From contig RPFO01001343.1 in assembly GCA_009746045.1 (NCBI GenBank), positions 1-64,000 of the forward strand: DNA of 64,000 bases. Direction: 5' to 3'. The DNA comes from Mesostigma viride (Eukaryota > Streptophyta > Mesostigmatophyceae > Mesostigmatales > Mesostigmataceae). Under the pieces are notes generated by a model. That model searched no databases and was not told the DNA's origin. It saw nothing but the letters and a program-made list of their open reading frames with translations. This document shows positions 1 through 10,987 of the stretch, piece by piece. Position 1 is the first letter of the stretch, and the number at the start of each line of letters is the position of its first letter. Made by a program: the position numbers and the translations under genes.

Positions 1-335
1 TGGAGAGGGTGGGAGGAGAAGGAGAGGCTGGAGAAGGCGGAGAGGGAGGAGGAGGAGAGGGAGTACAAGGAGAAAAAGGCTGCCCAGGAGAAGGAGCACA
101 GGATCCTGGTGGCGAAGCAGAAGGAGGAGGCGAAGAAGAAGACGGAGGCGGCAGCGAAGGAATTCTTGCGGAGGAGGCCGCTCTTTTTTTGCAGATGCGA
201 CAGGAGAGGATGAAGGCGGAAGAGGCCGCGAGGAGATGGAGGAGGAGGGAGGAGGCTGCGAAGGCAGTTGAGGGGGAGAAGGACGAGAACGGGAGCCCAC
301 CCCTTCTTCACGAAGGATTTTCAGTCGATTATCAG
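1..335 (+). CDS. Exon 1: Lys/Glu-rich coiled-coil segment
   Basis: From base 1 the frame starting at position 1 is a continuous Lys/Glu/Ala/Arg helix pattern, typical of a long coiled coil. Near 190 the coding sense moves to the frame starting at 195, which runs to CAG|GTATGT at 335. Two explanations fit. One is a deleted T in the T7 run at 184-190. The other is an 86-nt intron, 109-194, with a T-run and GCAG acceptor, phase 0 on both sides. The start codon lies outside the window. Confidence 0.6.
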
Positions 336-3300
336 GTATGTTTATTAATGTGAGACGTACATTTTTCAGATGGCTTGAACGGCGTGTGTGTATCGTAGAA
401 AGGGTGGGATTTTATGTCATACATTGATCGTAAGGGTCTAGCTGCGGAGAGACGTTGACCTAGGAGTTAAGGTTGTTGACGACGACGATGTGTGGCCTTT
501 TTTTTACTCTTGTTGTCTGCAGCCCGACACGCTGGCCATTCTGAAACAGTACCTGGCTCAGGCTGAGTCTGAGTCTGGGGTGAGTCGTAAAGCCGAAAAG
601 GGCTTGAGAGGCTTGATCCGCTTTCTTTCGGCCGAGATAGCGTTTGCAGAGAAGTCCGGTGTCGTCGACCCGAGTGTCCTCCAGTCAGAACATAATTTGG
701 AAGAACGACCGCCTGGGCCGCTTGCATTGTTCGGAGCCACACTGCGAGCCATTCATGGGAAGAGGGTCGTTGGTGACGACATTATGAGGTTTTGAAGATC
801 GCGCAGTCGTGCATCCTTAATCTGAAGGAGGATGTCGGACGTTACTTTCCCCGTCGTGCTTTAATATGGTCGACGCTCTTTGATGAGGTTGAAAAGTTCG
901 AGGTCCACATTGGCTTCACATGCATCGAGGCTTCCTATATGGAAACCTTGAAAACCACTGCGTTGCATCAGCTCTTTAAACTCATGACTGGAGATATGAG
1001 AGCGGATTCGAGGGCTTCACTGTCGGAAGATGAAGTGTTTGATATTGTCAGGCAAGGATTTGTTGACACGTCCAACAGTGACTTTATCGTAATTGTGCCG
1101 GGAAGAATGAATGACGTAGGAGGATTGGAGGAGCGCGCACATGAAGTGATCGCGCATTTGGACATGGCAAGAGACCACTTACTGCAATCTTTTGTTAAGT
1201 GGCGGACTGACTTTCTTGTCAGCCCGGACGCCAGCCTTTCGCGGGAAGCGGTCGCTTTCTTTTTGGATTGGGCTGGACAGGTGATCCAAAGTTTCCGGCA
1301 CCGGGAGGACTTCCATGTTATTCAGACATATAAGCCATACCGGGAAGTCGTCCAGGAATGGTTGGATCAAATCTCGTTGGTTGATTGTCTCCAGAGTATC
1401 CGAACCAAGACAGACACGGAGTGGTCTGATTTAGAGGCGGGAGGCCATTGGCAGTCCCTCGAGTTGTTCTTCGAGGCGGAATTGAGGCGGCAACTGGAAA
1501 AGGAGAGAGCCCATCAAGTGCCGATATGGCCTTTGGGGAAGATTTTGAGGAGGTGGAAGTTCTACGTTTCGGTACGTTAACTTGCCGATATCGTTTATCG
1601 ATTTGGGTTGTTTCCATTCCCTGAATAGGGCTCTATATGCTGACCAACCTTCATGGTTTGTCCTGTCATATCATGCAGGGGGGCTCCATGCCAGGGGACG
1701 TATCGGAGGATTTACCTAATTTGTCAGACTTGGTTGATAAGGTGGGTGCTTGTCCGTCGAGTTTCCACGAGCATCTTACATGGGGTCTAGCTGCAGGTAG
1801 ACCCTCACCCTTTTATTGAGACTGACATGTTCGGCTAATTTCAACGGTGCCCCCAACCAATCTGTTGTCTTTTTTCAGGGGGCGGCTGCGGCGATGGCTG
1901 TTGACAGTGCTGGTATTTGGTCTGGACTCGAGATGGAAATGGTAAGCATTAAACGATATCCGGATGTCTGCATTTCGCCTGAAGTTTTAGTGAGCGCATT
2001 ATGCGAAATATACAAATGTCGACTAATTTTGATTTCCAATGAGCTGTCGTATTCGGTGTTGACAGGCGGGGGGTTTGGCCTCAGCAGGCGCTGCCGGAGA
2101 GGAAGAAAACGCTGGAGGAGATGAGGATGGGGGGGATGAAAACGCTGGAGGAGATGAGGATGGGGGAGACGCTGAGGGAGAAGTGGCTGTGCAGGTACGT
2201 TCATCCGCCGCGAGTTCGTGTGATTTTTTTCGTGCTGAGGGGTATCTCCGCAGAGAGACGATGGTGCAACAATCGAACTGAGGTCAAGTCCCTTCTTGTT
2301 CGTTTTTTTTTGTCATGCAGGCGGGGGCTGTCGCTGGGGGTACTGCGGGGGGGAAGGCGGCGAAGCCTCCATTGACTGAGCATGAAAGGGAAAAGCTGGA
2401 TTCCCGCAAGAAGGTTGCGAAGGATCATATTATTGCTGTTGGCCTGATCATGCTTAAGTCTCCGCCCGATGGCGTCGATTCGGAGGGACCTGCGGGGTCC
2501 GAGTTTCGCAAGTACCTGACACGACTTGAGGCGGAAGTCGATGCCGATTTCGATACGGAGGTGTTGGGTGACGCTACCTTTAAGAGTGAATTGGCATATG
2601 AATTCGCAAATCTGGTGAAGTCGAAAGCCACCAAGAATTTCAAGTGGCAGCCTAAGGAGTACTCAGAGGCAAAGGTTGACAAGATCGAGAAATTCATGAA
2701 GGCTGATTTTCGTCGTCGGGCCGCTGAGGGAAAAAGGGCGCTGAATGCGGTGGCAAAGGCCAACAGTAAGAAGAACGCGGAGGCGAAGGCGGCGGAGAAG
2801 GAGGCGAAGAAGGCGGAGAAGGAGAAGGCTAAGGAGGCCAAGAAGCAGCAGAAAACTGGACAGGTACGATTGTTGTGAAAATTTAGACCTCTCGCTGCGG
2901 GTAGACGCTGACCGGCTGCGGGACTTGGTGTTTAGTGTCAGTAAGGTATTATTCCAACAGAACTTTGTTCGTCCCTGAACAGGATGTCGTGGTCGGCCTA
3001 AAGATTACTGACTTGAGCAAATCCTGCGGTCCTTTTCGATTTTTTACTTCAGGATGACGGGGGGGACGAAGACGCCACGGTGGAGAAGAAGTTACCTGGT
3101 CATGACGCCGTGTTCGCGCTGGTGAAGGATATGCTCAAGTACTGCTCGAGTAGGCGGATGGCGGACGTCGATGACCTGCCAAACTGGCCCGAGTTCTCCC
3201 CCTTTCTTGAGCTGCTCCGGTCACTCAACAAGCTTTTTAAGGAGGGGGTGCTCACGAGCAGTGGGAACCCGGACACCGACCCTATCATTGAAAGCTGGAA

Positions 3301-6300
3301 GCCTTCGAAAAAGGTCGACTCGAACAAGGAGGTCAGGGACCAGAACATCCGGAAGGCCAATTCTCTCAGGGAAACGCGTTGGATTCGGCCGGCCGATTTT
3401 AAGCAGACCGGATGTTTCAGTATGCGGATCCAGACGGTCAACGCGCTTATTTTGCCAGAGGCTTTGAGGCAGCGGCGTTTAAACCTTGAAACCATTAAGG
3501 AGAACGGCCGCATTCTCCTCAATGCGCGGGACAACGCCTTGCACTTCAAGGTTGTTGTCCCGGTCTGGCAGTTCCCTTTCCAGGCGCTTGCCGAATCTCA
3601 ACCTGACCTGTTCGACAAGCAAATCTTGTGCATGCCGGATTTCGTCAAGTGGCTGAAGCATTCACCACGGCGCCAAGATTGACGCGGAGGATGTGGGGTC
3701 CAGGTACTTCCGGCCCCTTTCGGATACTGAAGTCGACGTGTGGCTTAACACGGAGTCCACCACCTCTTTCCTCGCGAGAGGACTTGAGTGGCGTACCTAC
3801 GCCAGGGTGGACGAGGTGGAAGCAGTTTTGCCTCAGGAGATCGAGGGCAGTCGGCAAGTTTTCAACCTGCTGTGCAATACTGCGATGAAGTCCTACGATC
3901 CGAAATTTTTTGAGGAACGGGTACCGGTACCGTATCTGGTTCTCCGGTACGCGGTGGTGGATGGGAACCACTACTTTAAGGGGTTAAAGTCGTTTCTCAG
4001 GGGGCCGGATGGCGGGTGGGGAGAGGTTCGGGCAATGATGTGCGAGGGTGGGGCGGAGTCCAATTTCGCAAATACTCCTAAGGAGGCGGAGCACGCCTTC
4101 CAGGACCTGTTGCGGAAATTCCGTGGTGGTTACATGGGTACGAACGTCATTCTTCTCAAGGGTGGCGACCTGCTCCCGTCGTGGAGTGAGCTGCGAAATC
4201 TACCTAAGGCAAAAGAAGATGTAAGCTATCTATTTTGGCAGGGTCTAGCTGCGGGTAGACCCTCGGAATTTTCGTGGTTGTTTTTTGTGTGCGCTTCAAG
4301 TTTTTTGCGAGGGTCTCGCTGCAGCTAGACCCTCTCCTTTTTTTTGTTGGAATTTTCGTTGCGTATTGTCGGCCGTTTCTTTTTCGAATTTTGTTAGGGT
4401 CTATCCGCAGCTATACCCCTCGCCTTTTATGACTGAGTTTTGTCGTTGCTCGCTCGATGTTAATTGATGTCGCAGGCGGTGCTGACCGGCAAGCTGGAGA
4501 AGCTGTTCGACATCGCCAAGGGGGCGAATTCGGAGGACTTAGCCGTGGCGGATCGTACGCTGGGCCAGGCGTTGCTTGACGTGTGGAACTACAACAAGCT
4601 ATATCTATACGGCAAAGTCACGCGTGGGAAGGGCCACTATATTGCGGATGGCCACTACACCAATCTGCTCACGTACATCCTCCCGGCTATGCGGCAAGCG
4701 GGGGGAAGGGAAGGGAATGTGGAGCCGGCAGCGGTGGATGTACACGAGGAGGAAGCAGAAGGAAAGAAAAAGCCGGCCCACAGCATTGCTTCAGTGCATT
4801 CCGCTTACAGTCGCACGCTGGCCAACACGTTTCTCCGTCTGACACAGGAGCAGACTGATGATCCTGCCTCAACGAAACCCGCGCCTGAGGAGGTGATGAT
4901 GCAAAGGTGCAAATTCGCCAATGCAGAGGGGGAGAAGAAAGGCCAGAAGGTCTCTTGGACTTCTTTCAGGAACTTGGCCAGCCTTCCTATGATGGACGCC
5001 GTGATCGATTGCATCATGAGCTGCCAGGTTGGACCGGAAAAGCTCACCAAGTTGGTGGAGATCGCCAAGGATGTGCTGGAGTGCCTGCGGCTGACCATTT
5101 GCGCCAGATTCAAGGAGGATGTGACGCTGGAAGCGCAATGCAAGGACGCAAATGGCAAGGAGTTTGTGGCGTCTCATATTTTCGAACTCGTCTTCAATCT
5201 CCATCCTCTCGCTCGGCCGGTCGGCAGGAAGGAGATTGTGGCCAGATACCGGGAATTTTGGGATGTGGCCGTCATCATAACGAGGAACATCGCCTACCTT
5301 CTTAAAGCCAAAAAACACGCCGCACATCTGAGGATTCCGAGAAAGGATATCAGTAATGGCAAGATCGACTTTCAGGAGATTCTGCTAAAAGAGAGCGAGG
5401 ACAAGACGGTGGGTTTGGCACTTTTGGCTCCGGAAGCGTTCAGGAAGTACGCTCCAAAAGTTGGATTACTCGAAGGGGGGTGAAGGAGGCGGCGATGAAG
5501 GGGCCGGTGAAGGGGCTGGAGAAGGGGAAGGGGAAGGGGAAGGGGAAGGAGACGGAGGCGAAGAAGGAGGAGGAGGCGAAGGAGGAGGAGGAGTGGGACG
5601 TGAAGTATGAGTGGCAGAGTGTGGACTGGGGCCGTCGCCGGGTCTGGTTTTGCTGTCAGGCTAGACGGTGATGATGATGACAAGTCGCTCGTCAAGCAGG
5701 TGGCAGGCGAGGTTGCCTCAGCTTCAGCCCGCCCCTTTCCCTTGGGCAGGTCCCTTCCGTGCCTGAGCCTGCTGAACTTGGCGAACATTTGGGGTGATAA
5801 GTGGAGTAACTTTCAGAGAGGTGGTGGGCGTTCGGTCCTTGCCCGAAGCTTCGGACATTCCCCAACCGGGCGGGATGTACGATAATGTGCTGAAGGCTTG
5901 CGCCCACGACTTTTTCTCCAGGTTCGAACCGATGGTGATCGTGTTTGGTACCGAGACGGAGATTAAGGGGTTTCAAGAGATAGTGGAAAGGATCGGGAAA
6001 GGGAGTGAATTGTGGGAGCGGCTTGAACAGGGGGAAGGTGATGGGGGGCCTAGGCTCGGAAGGGCGAAGAAGCGAAAAGCTTCCCACGAAGCTGGGGGAT
6101 CGTCCGCCGTGGTGGAGAGGGATGACCAACAGTTGTTGGAGGGAGGGGATGGAGGGGATGGAGGTCCGGCAGGAGGGTCTAACCGCGGAGAGACCCCCGT
6201 CGAGGTCAGAACGCAGCAGGCCGAACAGAGACGGGGCCTGAAGGTGATTCGGATCCGCCTGCGGCGAAGAAGCCCGCTTCTCAAGTGACTCGACGGGCAG

Positions 6301-7655
6301 TCGTGTCACTTGTTGAGGATGATGGAGGTGGGCCTTCCAAGCCTGCCGCGTCGCAGCCCGTTTTTCAGGTTCCGAAGAAGCAGCTTCGGGTTCCCCCGGC
6401 GACTCTGCCCACCCCGGCGCCTCTGCCCAGTTCTCAGGTACCGAAGAAGCAGCTTCGGGTTCCCCCGCCGACTCTGGCCATTTCTCAGGTACCGAAGAAG
6501 CAGCTTCGTAAGCCAGTTGTGGCAGTGGCTGATTCGGACGACGATGCTGAGGAGGAGGAGGAGGAGGAGGACGACGATGCTGAGGAGGAGGAGGGGGAGG
6601 AGGAGGAGGAGGAGGAGGAGGAGCAGCACGTTGCTACCAAGAAATCCGCCAAGGGTGGGAAGGCTGCGGAGCACGTTGCTTCCAAGAAATCGGCCAAGGT
6701 GGGGAAGCCTCCCAAGCCTGCCCTGCCTCAGAAACGGCGTCGAAAAGCAGTTGTGCTTTCAGATTCGGACGATGAGGAGGAGAAGGAGGAGGAGGATGGC
6801 GGCGGAGAGGAGGAGGACGGGGGAAAGGAGCGCGTTGCTTCCAAGAAGTTACCCAAGACCGCGAAGACTGCCAAGGTTGCCGAGCCCGCCAAACCCGCCC
6901 CGGCGCCTGCCCCCCACCCCCAGACGGGGTCTACCTGCGAGCAGAGGTCGAAGGAAAAGGCCAAAAAGGGTAAGAAAAAATCTGCGAGTGAATTCTGGTA
7001 TGTAGAGTGTTTTGATTTTTCACGGTTGGCAGTCCGATTTCTACTAACTCGATTTTAGTCATGCGTTGATGGCATGATCGGTTTGCTCGCAGGTAATGAG
7101 GATGTGGAGCAGTTACTTCGCTTGGCTAATGTGGCGGTGGGCTTCGGACCAGCGGCTGTACATGCTGACACTTCCGGACGGGAGGAGCCTAAGGGGGCGG
7201 AAGACAGTCAGGCGGGCGATGAGGATGATGACAAGCCCACGTTGGAAATGAGACTTATGGACGGGGAAATGGGGTTCGGAGCACCAGAGGCCTTTTGGTG
7301 TGATGGGTGGACTTTAGCCATTATGCAAGCAGGGAACAAGGATACGGCTACGCCAATGTATGCCAAGCTAGAAGACGTCATGCTTTATGGGCAGGTGTCT
7401 GGATACGACACCAAGTGGAGGGACGTCGCATTTAAGTTTTTCGCTGAGGGGGAGAAGGGAGGGAAGTTGAAGAACAAGTTGTGGTGGATGCCGCTGGACT
7501 ACGCGATGAAGGTGGTAAAGCTGACGGATGGCAAGAGCTGGAAGGATGTGGAAGTCTGGGCGCCTGCAAAGGAGATCGATAAGAAGAGGAGGAACTCGAA
7601 AACGGAACAGCAGATCGCGGAAGCGAAATTACGGAAGAGGCCCTCGAAAGTGTGA
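1..7655 (+). CDS. Large multi-exon gene of unknown function (5' partial)
   Basis: Exons read from GT...AG boundaries and frame continuity: 1-335, 523-1571, 1679-1741, 1879-1941, 2066-2194, 2321-2863, 3053-4220, 4476-5604, 5660-5749, 5817-6163, 6217-6969, 7093-7655 (stop TGA). Early introns are phase 0; the later short ones (53, 55 and 67 nt) and the last (123 nt) are phase 1 or 2 and still restore frame. Total is about 2,070 codons. The protein is very rich in Lys and Glu: an N-terminal coiled-coil-like stretch, several globular-looking middle segments, then acidic and basic tails that would suit a nuclear protein (inference). I recognise no domain. Frame breaks remain near 190, 791, 3665 and 5475, three of them in homopolymer runs. 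It could be two adjacent genes, but the frame runs through every intron. Exon structure fairly sure, function unknown. Confidence 0.7.
434..460 (+). repeat. Diverged intronic hairpin copies
   Basis: GGGTCTAGCTGCGGAGAGAC followed by GTTGACC in intron 336-522. Related diverged copies lie at 2239-2260 (intron 2195-2320) and 2886-2913 (intron 2864-3052). The core GCTGCGG and a partial TCT/AGA stem are kept. Confidence 0.65.
523..1571 (+). CDS. Exon 2: globular segment, one frameshift
   Basis: Entered through a strong acceptor (T-run then CTGCAG at 522) and left at TTTCG|GTACGT. The first frame ends with a stop at 793-795 just after a T4 run. The second frame is open immediately from 792 to the donor at 1571. 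One missing T in the run rejoins them, so this is either a true frameshift or a homopolymer error. The second part is about 260 residues, rich in aromatic and charged residues and predicted-helical in character. No family recognised. Confidence 0.65.
1679..2194 (+). CDS. Exons 3-5: small symmetrical exons, Gly/Glu/Asp repeat
   Basis: Exons 1679-1741 and 1879-1941 are each exactly 63 nt, and 2066-2194 is 129 nt. All are bounded by phase-0 introns, so each could be skipped without changing frame. The third exon contains two copies of an Asn-Ala-Gly-Gly-Asp-Glu-Asp-Gly-Gly acidic unit encoded by a 33-nt tandem repeat. They look like linkers, not a folded domain. Confidence 0.6.
1783..1806 (+). 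repeat. Intronic hairpin, perfect copy (intron 1742-1878)
   Basis: GGGTCTA (1783-1789), an 8-nt loop, then TAGACCC (1798-1804) followed by TC: a perfect 7-bp stem lying about 40 nt after the donor. Confidence 0.85.
2321..2863 (+). CDS. Exon 6: 181-codon segment ending in a Lys/Ala/Glu helix
   Basis: Follows a T9 tract and ATGCAG acceptor and ends at GGACAG|GTACGA. The first two thirds look globular (hydrophobic and charged residues mixed). The last 50 residues are almost purely Lys, Ala and Glu in a heptad-like order, as in exon 1. Its length is an exact multiple of three. Confidence 0.65.
3053..4220 (+). CDS. Exon 7: about 390 codons, one frame break
   Basis: Acceptor TTACTTCAG at 3052; donor AGAT|GTAAGC at 4220. 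It begins with a short Asp-rich stretch and continues as an ordinary mixed-composition protein. The frame used to 3680 closes at 3680-3682, while the next frame is open well before 3693 and continues to the donor. One extra base near 3660-3665 explains it; a 34-nt intron (GTCAAG...CCAAG) also fits but would be very short. No motif recognised. Confidence 0.6.
4241..4421 (+). repeat. Three intronic hairpins in one intron
   Basis: Intron 4221-4475 carries three copies. 4241-4264 is perfect (GGGTCTA / TAGACCC); 4311-4334 has a 6-bp stem; 4397-4421 has one stem mismatch. Loops are GCTGCGGG, GCTGCAGC and TCCGCAGC. Short divergent T-rich spacers separate them. Confidence 0.85.
4476..5604 (+). CDS. 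Exon 8: globular segment then Lys-Gly-Glu tail
   Basis: Acceptor TCGCAG at 4475. The main frame is open for 336 codons to TGA at 5481-5483, inside a G6 run. One missing G returns it to a Lys/Glu/Gly-rich frame that ends in the donor at 5604 (phase 2). The first 300 residues contain hydrophobic helices and several Cys, but no motif I can name. The tail uses GGN and AAG repeats and resembles the other charged linkers in this gene. Confidence 0.6.
5660..6969 (+). CDS. Exons 9-11: acidic/basic region with triple QVPKKQLR repeat
   Basis: Three short introns (5605-5659, 5750-5816, 6164-6216; 55, 67 and 53 nt) join frames that otherwise look shifted. Exon 11 carries three copies of a QVPKKQLRVP-type unit (about 6366-6510), each followed by a Pro-rich spacer. 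Then come long Asp/Glu runs and Lys-Lys-Ser-Ala-Lys basic boxes. Alternating acid tracts and Lys boxes are typical of nuclear or chromatin-associated proteins (inference only). Confidence 0.6.
6164..6216 (+). repeat. 53-nt intron built around the hairpin
   Basis: Intron GTCCGG...ACGCAG. Its centre is GGGTCT (6175-6180), a 10-nt loop and AGACCC (6191-6196). Removing it reconnects frame 1 to frame 0 of the flanking exons with a split Ala codon, which supports it being a real intron. Confidence 0.65.
7093..7655 (+). CDS. Exon 12: terminal exon of the large gene
   Basis: The 123-nt intron 6970-7092 (GTAAGA...CTCGCAG) is phase 1 and splices the Lys box directly to a 187-codon C-terminal segment. 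This segment has Trp-rich patches, an acidic linker near its start and a very basic last 35 residues. It ends in TGA at 7653-7655. The downstream sequence to 8177 holds no other gene I can support. Confidence 0.6.
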
Positions 7656-8177
7656 GGGAAAGTTAGCACTTGGACATGCGCTGGCAATGCTCGTCCTATG
7701 GTTAATACAAAGGTTAGGATGATGTCGAGTCTCTCCACGTAAAATTTACATGAATTACTAACTTTCAAGCCTCTCGATGTGGAATGTACGCTCAAATTGA
7801 CATGAATTAAGCATTATGACACCAAATTAGCTCGAAAATACGCGATCGGACGCCAAATTCGCGCGAAAAAAAGATATCGGACGATTGAAACTAGCGTTTT
7901 TTTCTTGCAAAATGCGCCAAAAATGACCCCATTCCGCGTGGGACCACCACGGGCTGTGGGCCATGGTTGGAGCATTGCTGATGGCGGTCCTCTCCCTGGG
8001 TCTGAGCTTCTGATCAAGCTAGTCAATCATAGCAAGCGTGCTACATGGAACCAGGCTAGCTAACCGAACAAGTTCAGTTTTAGAACTGGAGTCCGGGTCA
8101 GCAGTTGCTGCTCATCTGGAACTTGCATGAGGATATGTGAGTGTTACGGCCCTAACCCGTGTTTGGGCGTAACAATT
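7656..8177. other. Intergenic, no gene seen
   Basis: AT-rich spacer between the large gene's stop codon and the gypsy-1 LTR. A short near-direct repeat (ACATGAATTA) occurs at about 7750 and 7800. I see no coding or RNA feature. Confidence 0.5.
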
Positions 8178-10760
8178 TGTAACAAGCAAAATTGATTTGT
8201 TGTTACATCCTTTGTTTTGTGAACGTTTGGCGTTTATTTGAGGACTTCTGGATCAGTATTGAGAAAGTTATGAGATTTCTAAGGCGGTGGTACTTGGAAC
8301 TTGGGCTTTGTCAACCGACTGTCAGGAGCCCTCATTGGTCGTGGCCTGATCCACGTGGGGCTATAGTTTGTTGGTCGGTACTACCAAGTCTTAAATGCTC
8401 CTTTGGGACTTTAGTGCTTACTACAGATCTAGGATCTCACGAATAGATTCTGCCAGGCTGTTTGTGGTGCTGTTCTGTTTTGTGTGACTAGGATGGATAC
8501 TAAGATCTTGTTTAGAATTCCATGATTCTGATTGGTTCATTTCAGGCTAAGGTTGAGGCATGTTCGACAAGCACGTCGATATCATGGACGTGGGGTCGCC
8601 ATTGTCACTACGTTGGTTTTGATCCATCATGGTATAATAAAGCTTGTCTTTGTTGTCCATTCATAAAGCTCTTTGGTACTAGACTACATGCAGTTCCACA
8701 GAAGGCGTCTAGGGCACACGCTTGTCGTTGTGTCTACAAGGGGTTGTGGTTCCTTTAAGGGGACGTGGCGCGCCAAAAAATTCGCAGTACCGTCCGTACG
8801 GTGTATAATGTGTGCCCGGACCGCTCAACCCTCGCGGAGGTGGCCATGGCGGCATGCCTTTATGCAATATTAATCGATATGGCACGTAAACAGCTAGAAA
8901 AAATGCTTGAATTTCGCAGAAGATTAGTTGATGACCTCATTTCATGGCGGAAAGTTTACGGTTTGCAATATCGCTCATTTCTCGAACGGCTACGGGCGCG
9001 GGGGTCCAGGATATAATTTCTCTTGCGGATCATGAAATTTAATGCAGGTTTACGGCAGCTATTGTGAGGCAACGTAGGCTCTAAAGAGCGATTATGAAGC
9101 TAGCTTAATGGTGTTGTAGAGTTTGTGCCGAAGCTTCCCGGTTTCTTTTACATTTCCGGCATTCAAGGTAAGAACCTACGCAGGCCTGCGCATGTCGCCT
9201 TCGACGTATTCACGGAAGGCGCACCTTCCTTGTTCGCCTGGTCAATGGATGATGTCTTTTATTGTTCGAGCTTGCGTGCCAGTTTATGCATGAAATATTT
9301 CCACGCAGGCAGGTGCATTAACGTCGGCCTTTCGCCTTTTTTTCGGGCAGTTTCCCCGCAGGAAGCGCTCCATTTCTTTCGGTTGCATCGTCAGATTCCT
9401 AGCAATTTCGTACAATTTCGTGTAGTTCATGGCTGGCATGATAAATGCGCCGAGGTCAAGTTGTTGGTAACGTGTTGACATTTGTTTTCCATAATCCTTT
9501 GGACATGAGCTTGCTCAGACGCTTTGTTATGTGCTGGATCTGACACGCCTGTTTTAGTAACGACATCCGGCATGTGCCTAGAGGCTAACAAGCTGGCATC
9601 AGCTTCTTAGCAAATTGCCATATTGGAAAGGAAGGTGAGAGTGGTTCTTTTGCTGGCCATACTGCATGAGTGGCATTGCATTAGATAGGTGTTTCCATTG
9701 CTTTCCTTGAGCTATAACCATTAAGACTTCCCTGCTATGTGTGCAGCAAGGCAAGCTGGATAGGATGTGAATGCTTGGCAGACAACATGTATGATTTGCT
9801 GCCAAGTTTGCAGGCTGCAGTTGCCTCTATTGCTTGGGCAGTCTTTCTAAGGTTTTTACACGTATACTTCCTGAGTTCTGGGCATAAATTTACATGGCAA
9901 CCTTGGGCTGAGCATAGTGTATGCTCTCTTGGTGCGTGTATGCCTAGCGATGGTGTTGCTATGCGCACGCTGGCAAGGCTGGCCATGCTGAGGGCAGGGG
10001 AGGGCAGATGAGGTGCCTAGCCTTTTCTTATGTTGTGTGATCGAGTTGTGCATGTTTTTTGGCTTCTTGGATGGAAAACATGATGTCTAGGTGGCCTTAT
10101 ACACAGAAAAACCTCATTTAGCGTATGTTCAGGTTTTAGCACGCAAAACCTTATAACTTGAGCTAGACTTGTCGGAATGACCTGGGACTTGGGCCACTGC
10201 TGTCCCCCTGTTAGCCGGATTTTCGCTTGATTTTGTGGCCTTATCTGAAGTGTTTATGATATGTTTATTGCCAATGTCCGGTAAAAAAAGACCTGTTTTG
10301 CGGGAAAATTAATAACTGTTCAAGGTTTTGCCATTTCCATGATGTAAATAGCTCAGCAATCTACACACTCAGGGAACTACAAATGGTTGATTTTTGGTTG
10401 CCAACAAATGTGTGCATTGGCTGGGGCATACCCAGCCCTAATTAGCGTCTTTTTCTATTTATAGCGCAATATTGGCGTATACTTGGGGGTAGTACCCCCA
10501 ACAAGTGCATGGACAACTCACAAGAGATTTAGTGCCCGCAATCATATTTCAGCATTGTGCAAATGAATTTCAAGTGTTATTACCATAGTTCAATTTTTAA
10601 GGGTTTTGGGGTGCCACCTCCCCTTAATCACGTCGCTGTGGAATCTTCACCTCAACGTTGCCTGGATACTTGAAGTTCTGTGACCCAAGAAGGCAACCCA
10701 GGTAAAAGATCTTTCGTATTGGACTATGGATGATGTTGATGATAATTTTTAGTTGTTACA
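8178..10760 (+). repeat. gypsy-1 5' LTR (interrupted)
   Basis: Begins TGTAACAAGC at 8178 and ends AGTTGTTACA at 10760, immediately before the primer-binding site. Without the insertion at 8759-10623 and one TTAA copy it is about 714 bp. It carries a single copy of the unit that is tandemly duplicated in the gypsy-2 LTR. A TATAATAA box lies at 8633-8640. Confidence 0.85.
8759..10623. mobile_element. TTAA-flanked DNA transposon inside the LTR
   Basis: Flanked by TTAA at 8755-8758 and 10624-10627; gypsy-2 has TAAA at this point and no insert. The ends are inverted: GGGGACGTGGC (8759-8769) against GCCACCTCCCC (10613-10623), 10 of 11 matching. A TTAA duplication is the hallmark of the piggyBac superfamily. 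No DDD transposase is visible. The longest reading frame near the 5' end, 8765-9016 (+, about 83 residues), is unrecognised, so this is probably non-autonomous. Confidence 0.7.
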
Positions 10761-10761
10761 T

Positions 10762-10773
10762 TGGTATCGGAGG
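10762..10773 (+). promoter_or_regulatory. gypsy-1 primer-binding site
   Basis: TGGTATCGGAGG, one base after the LTR end. It resembles the TGGTATCAGAGC site complementary to initiator tRNA-Met used by many plant LTR elements. Confidence 0.75.
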
Positions 10774-10987
10774 ATCTCTACTTTGGTGTTTCTCTTGAGG
10801 TCATAACCTTCCGGGTAGTACAATGTTGAACAGATGTCTGCCATCCAGGAAGAATGATGGAGTTGCGGCAAACTTCAGGTGATACAGAGAGAGACACATC
10901 CTGATGTGAATGTCTTGCTCTTTCTCACTGAAAGTCAGCCGTAACCGTGGTTCTACTAGGTAGACGATCGCGACTTCATGTGGTAGT

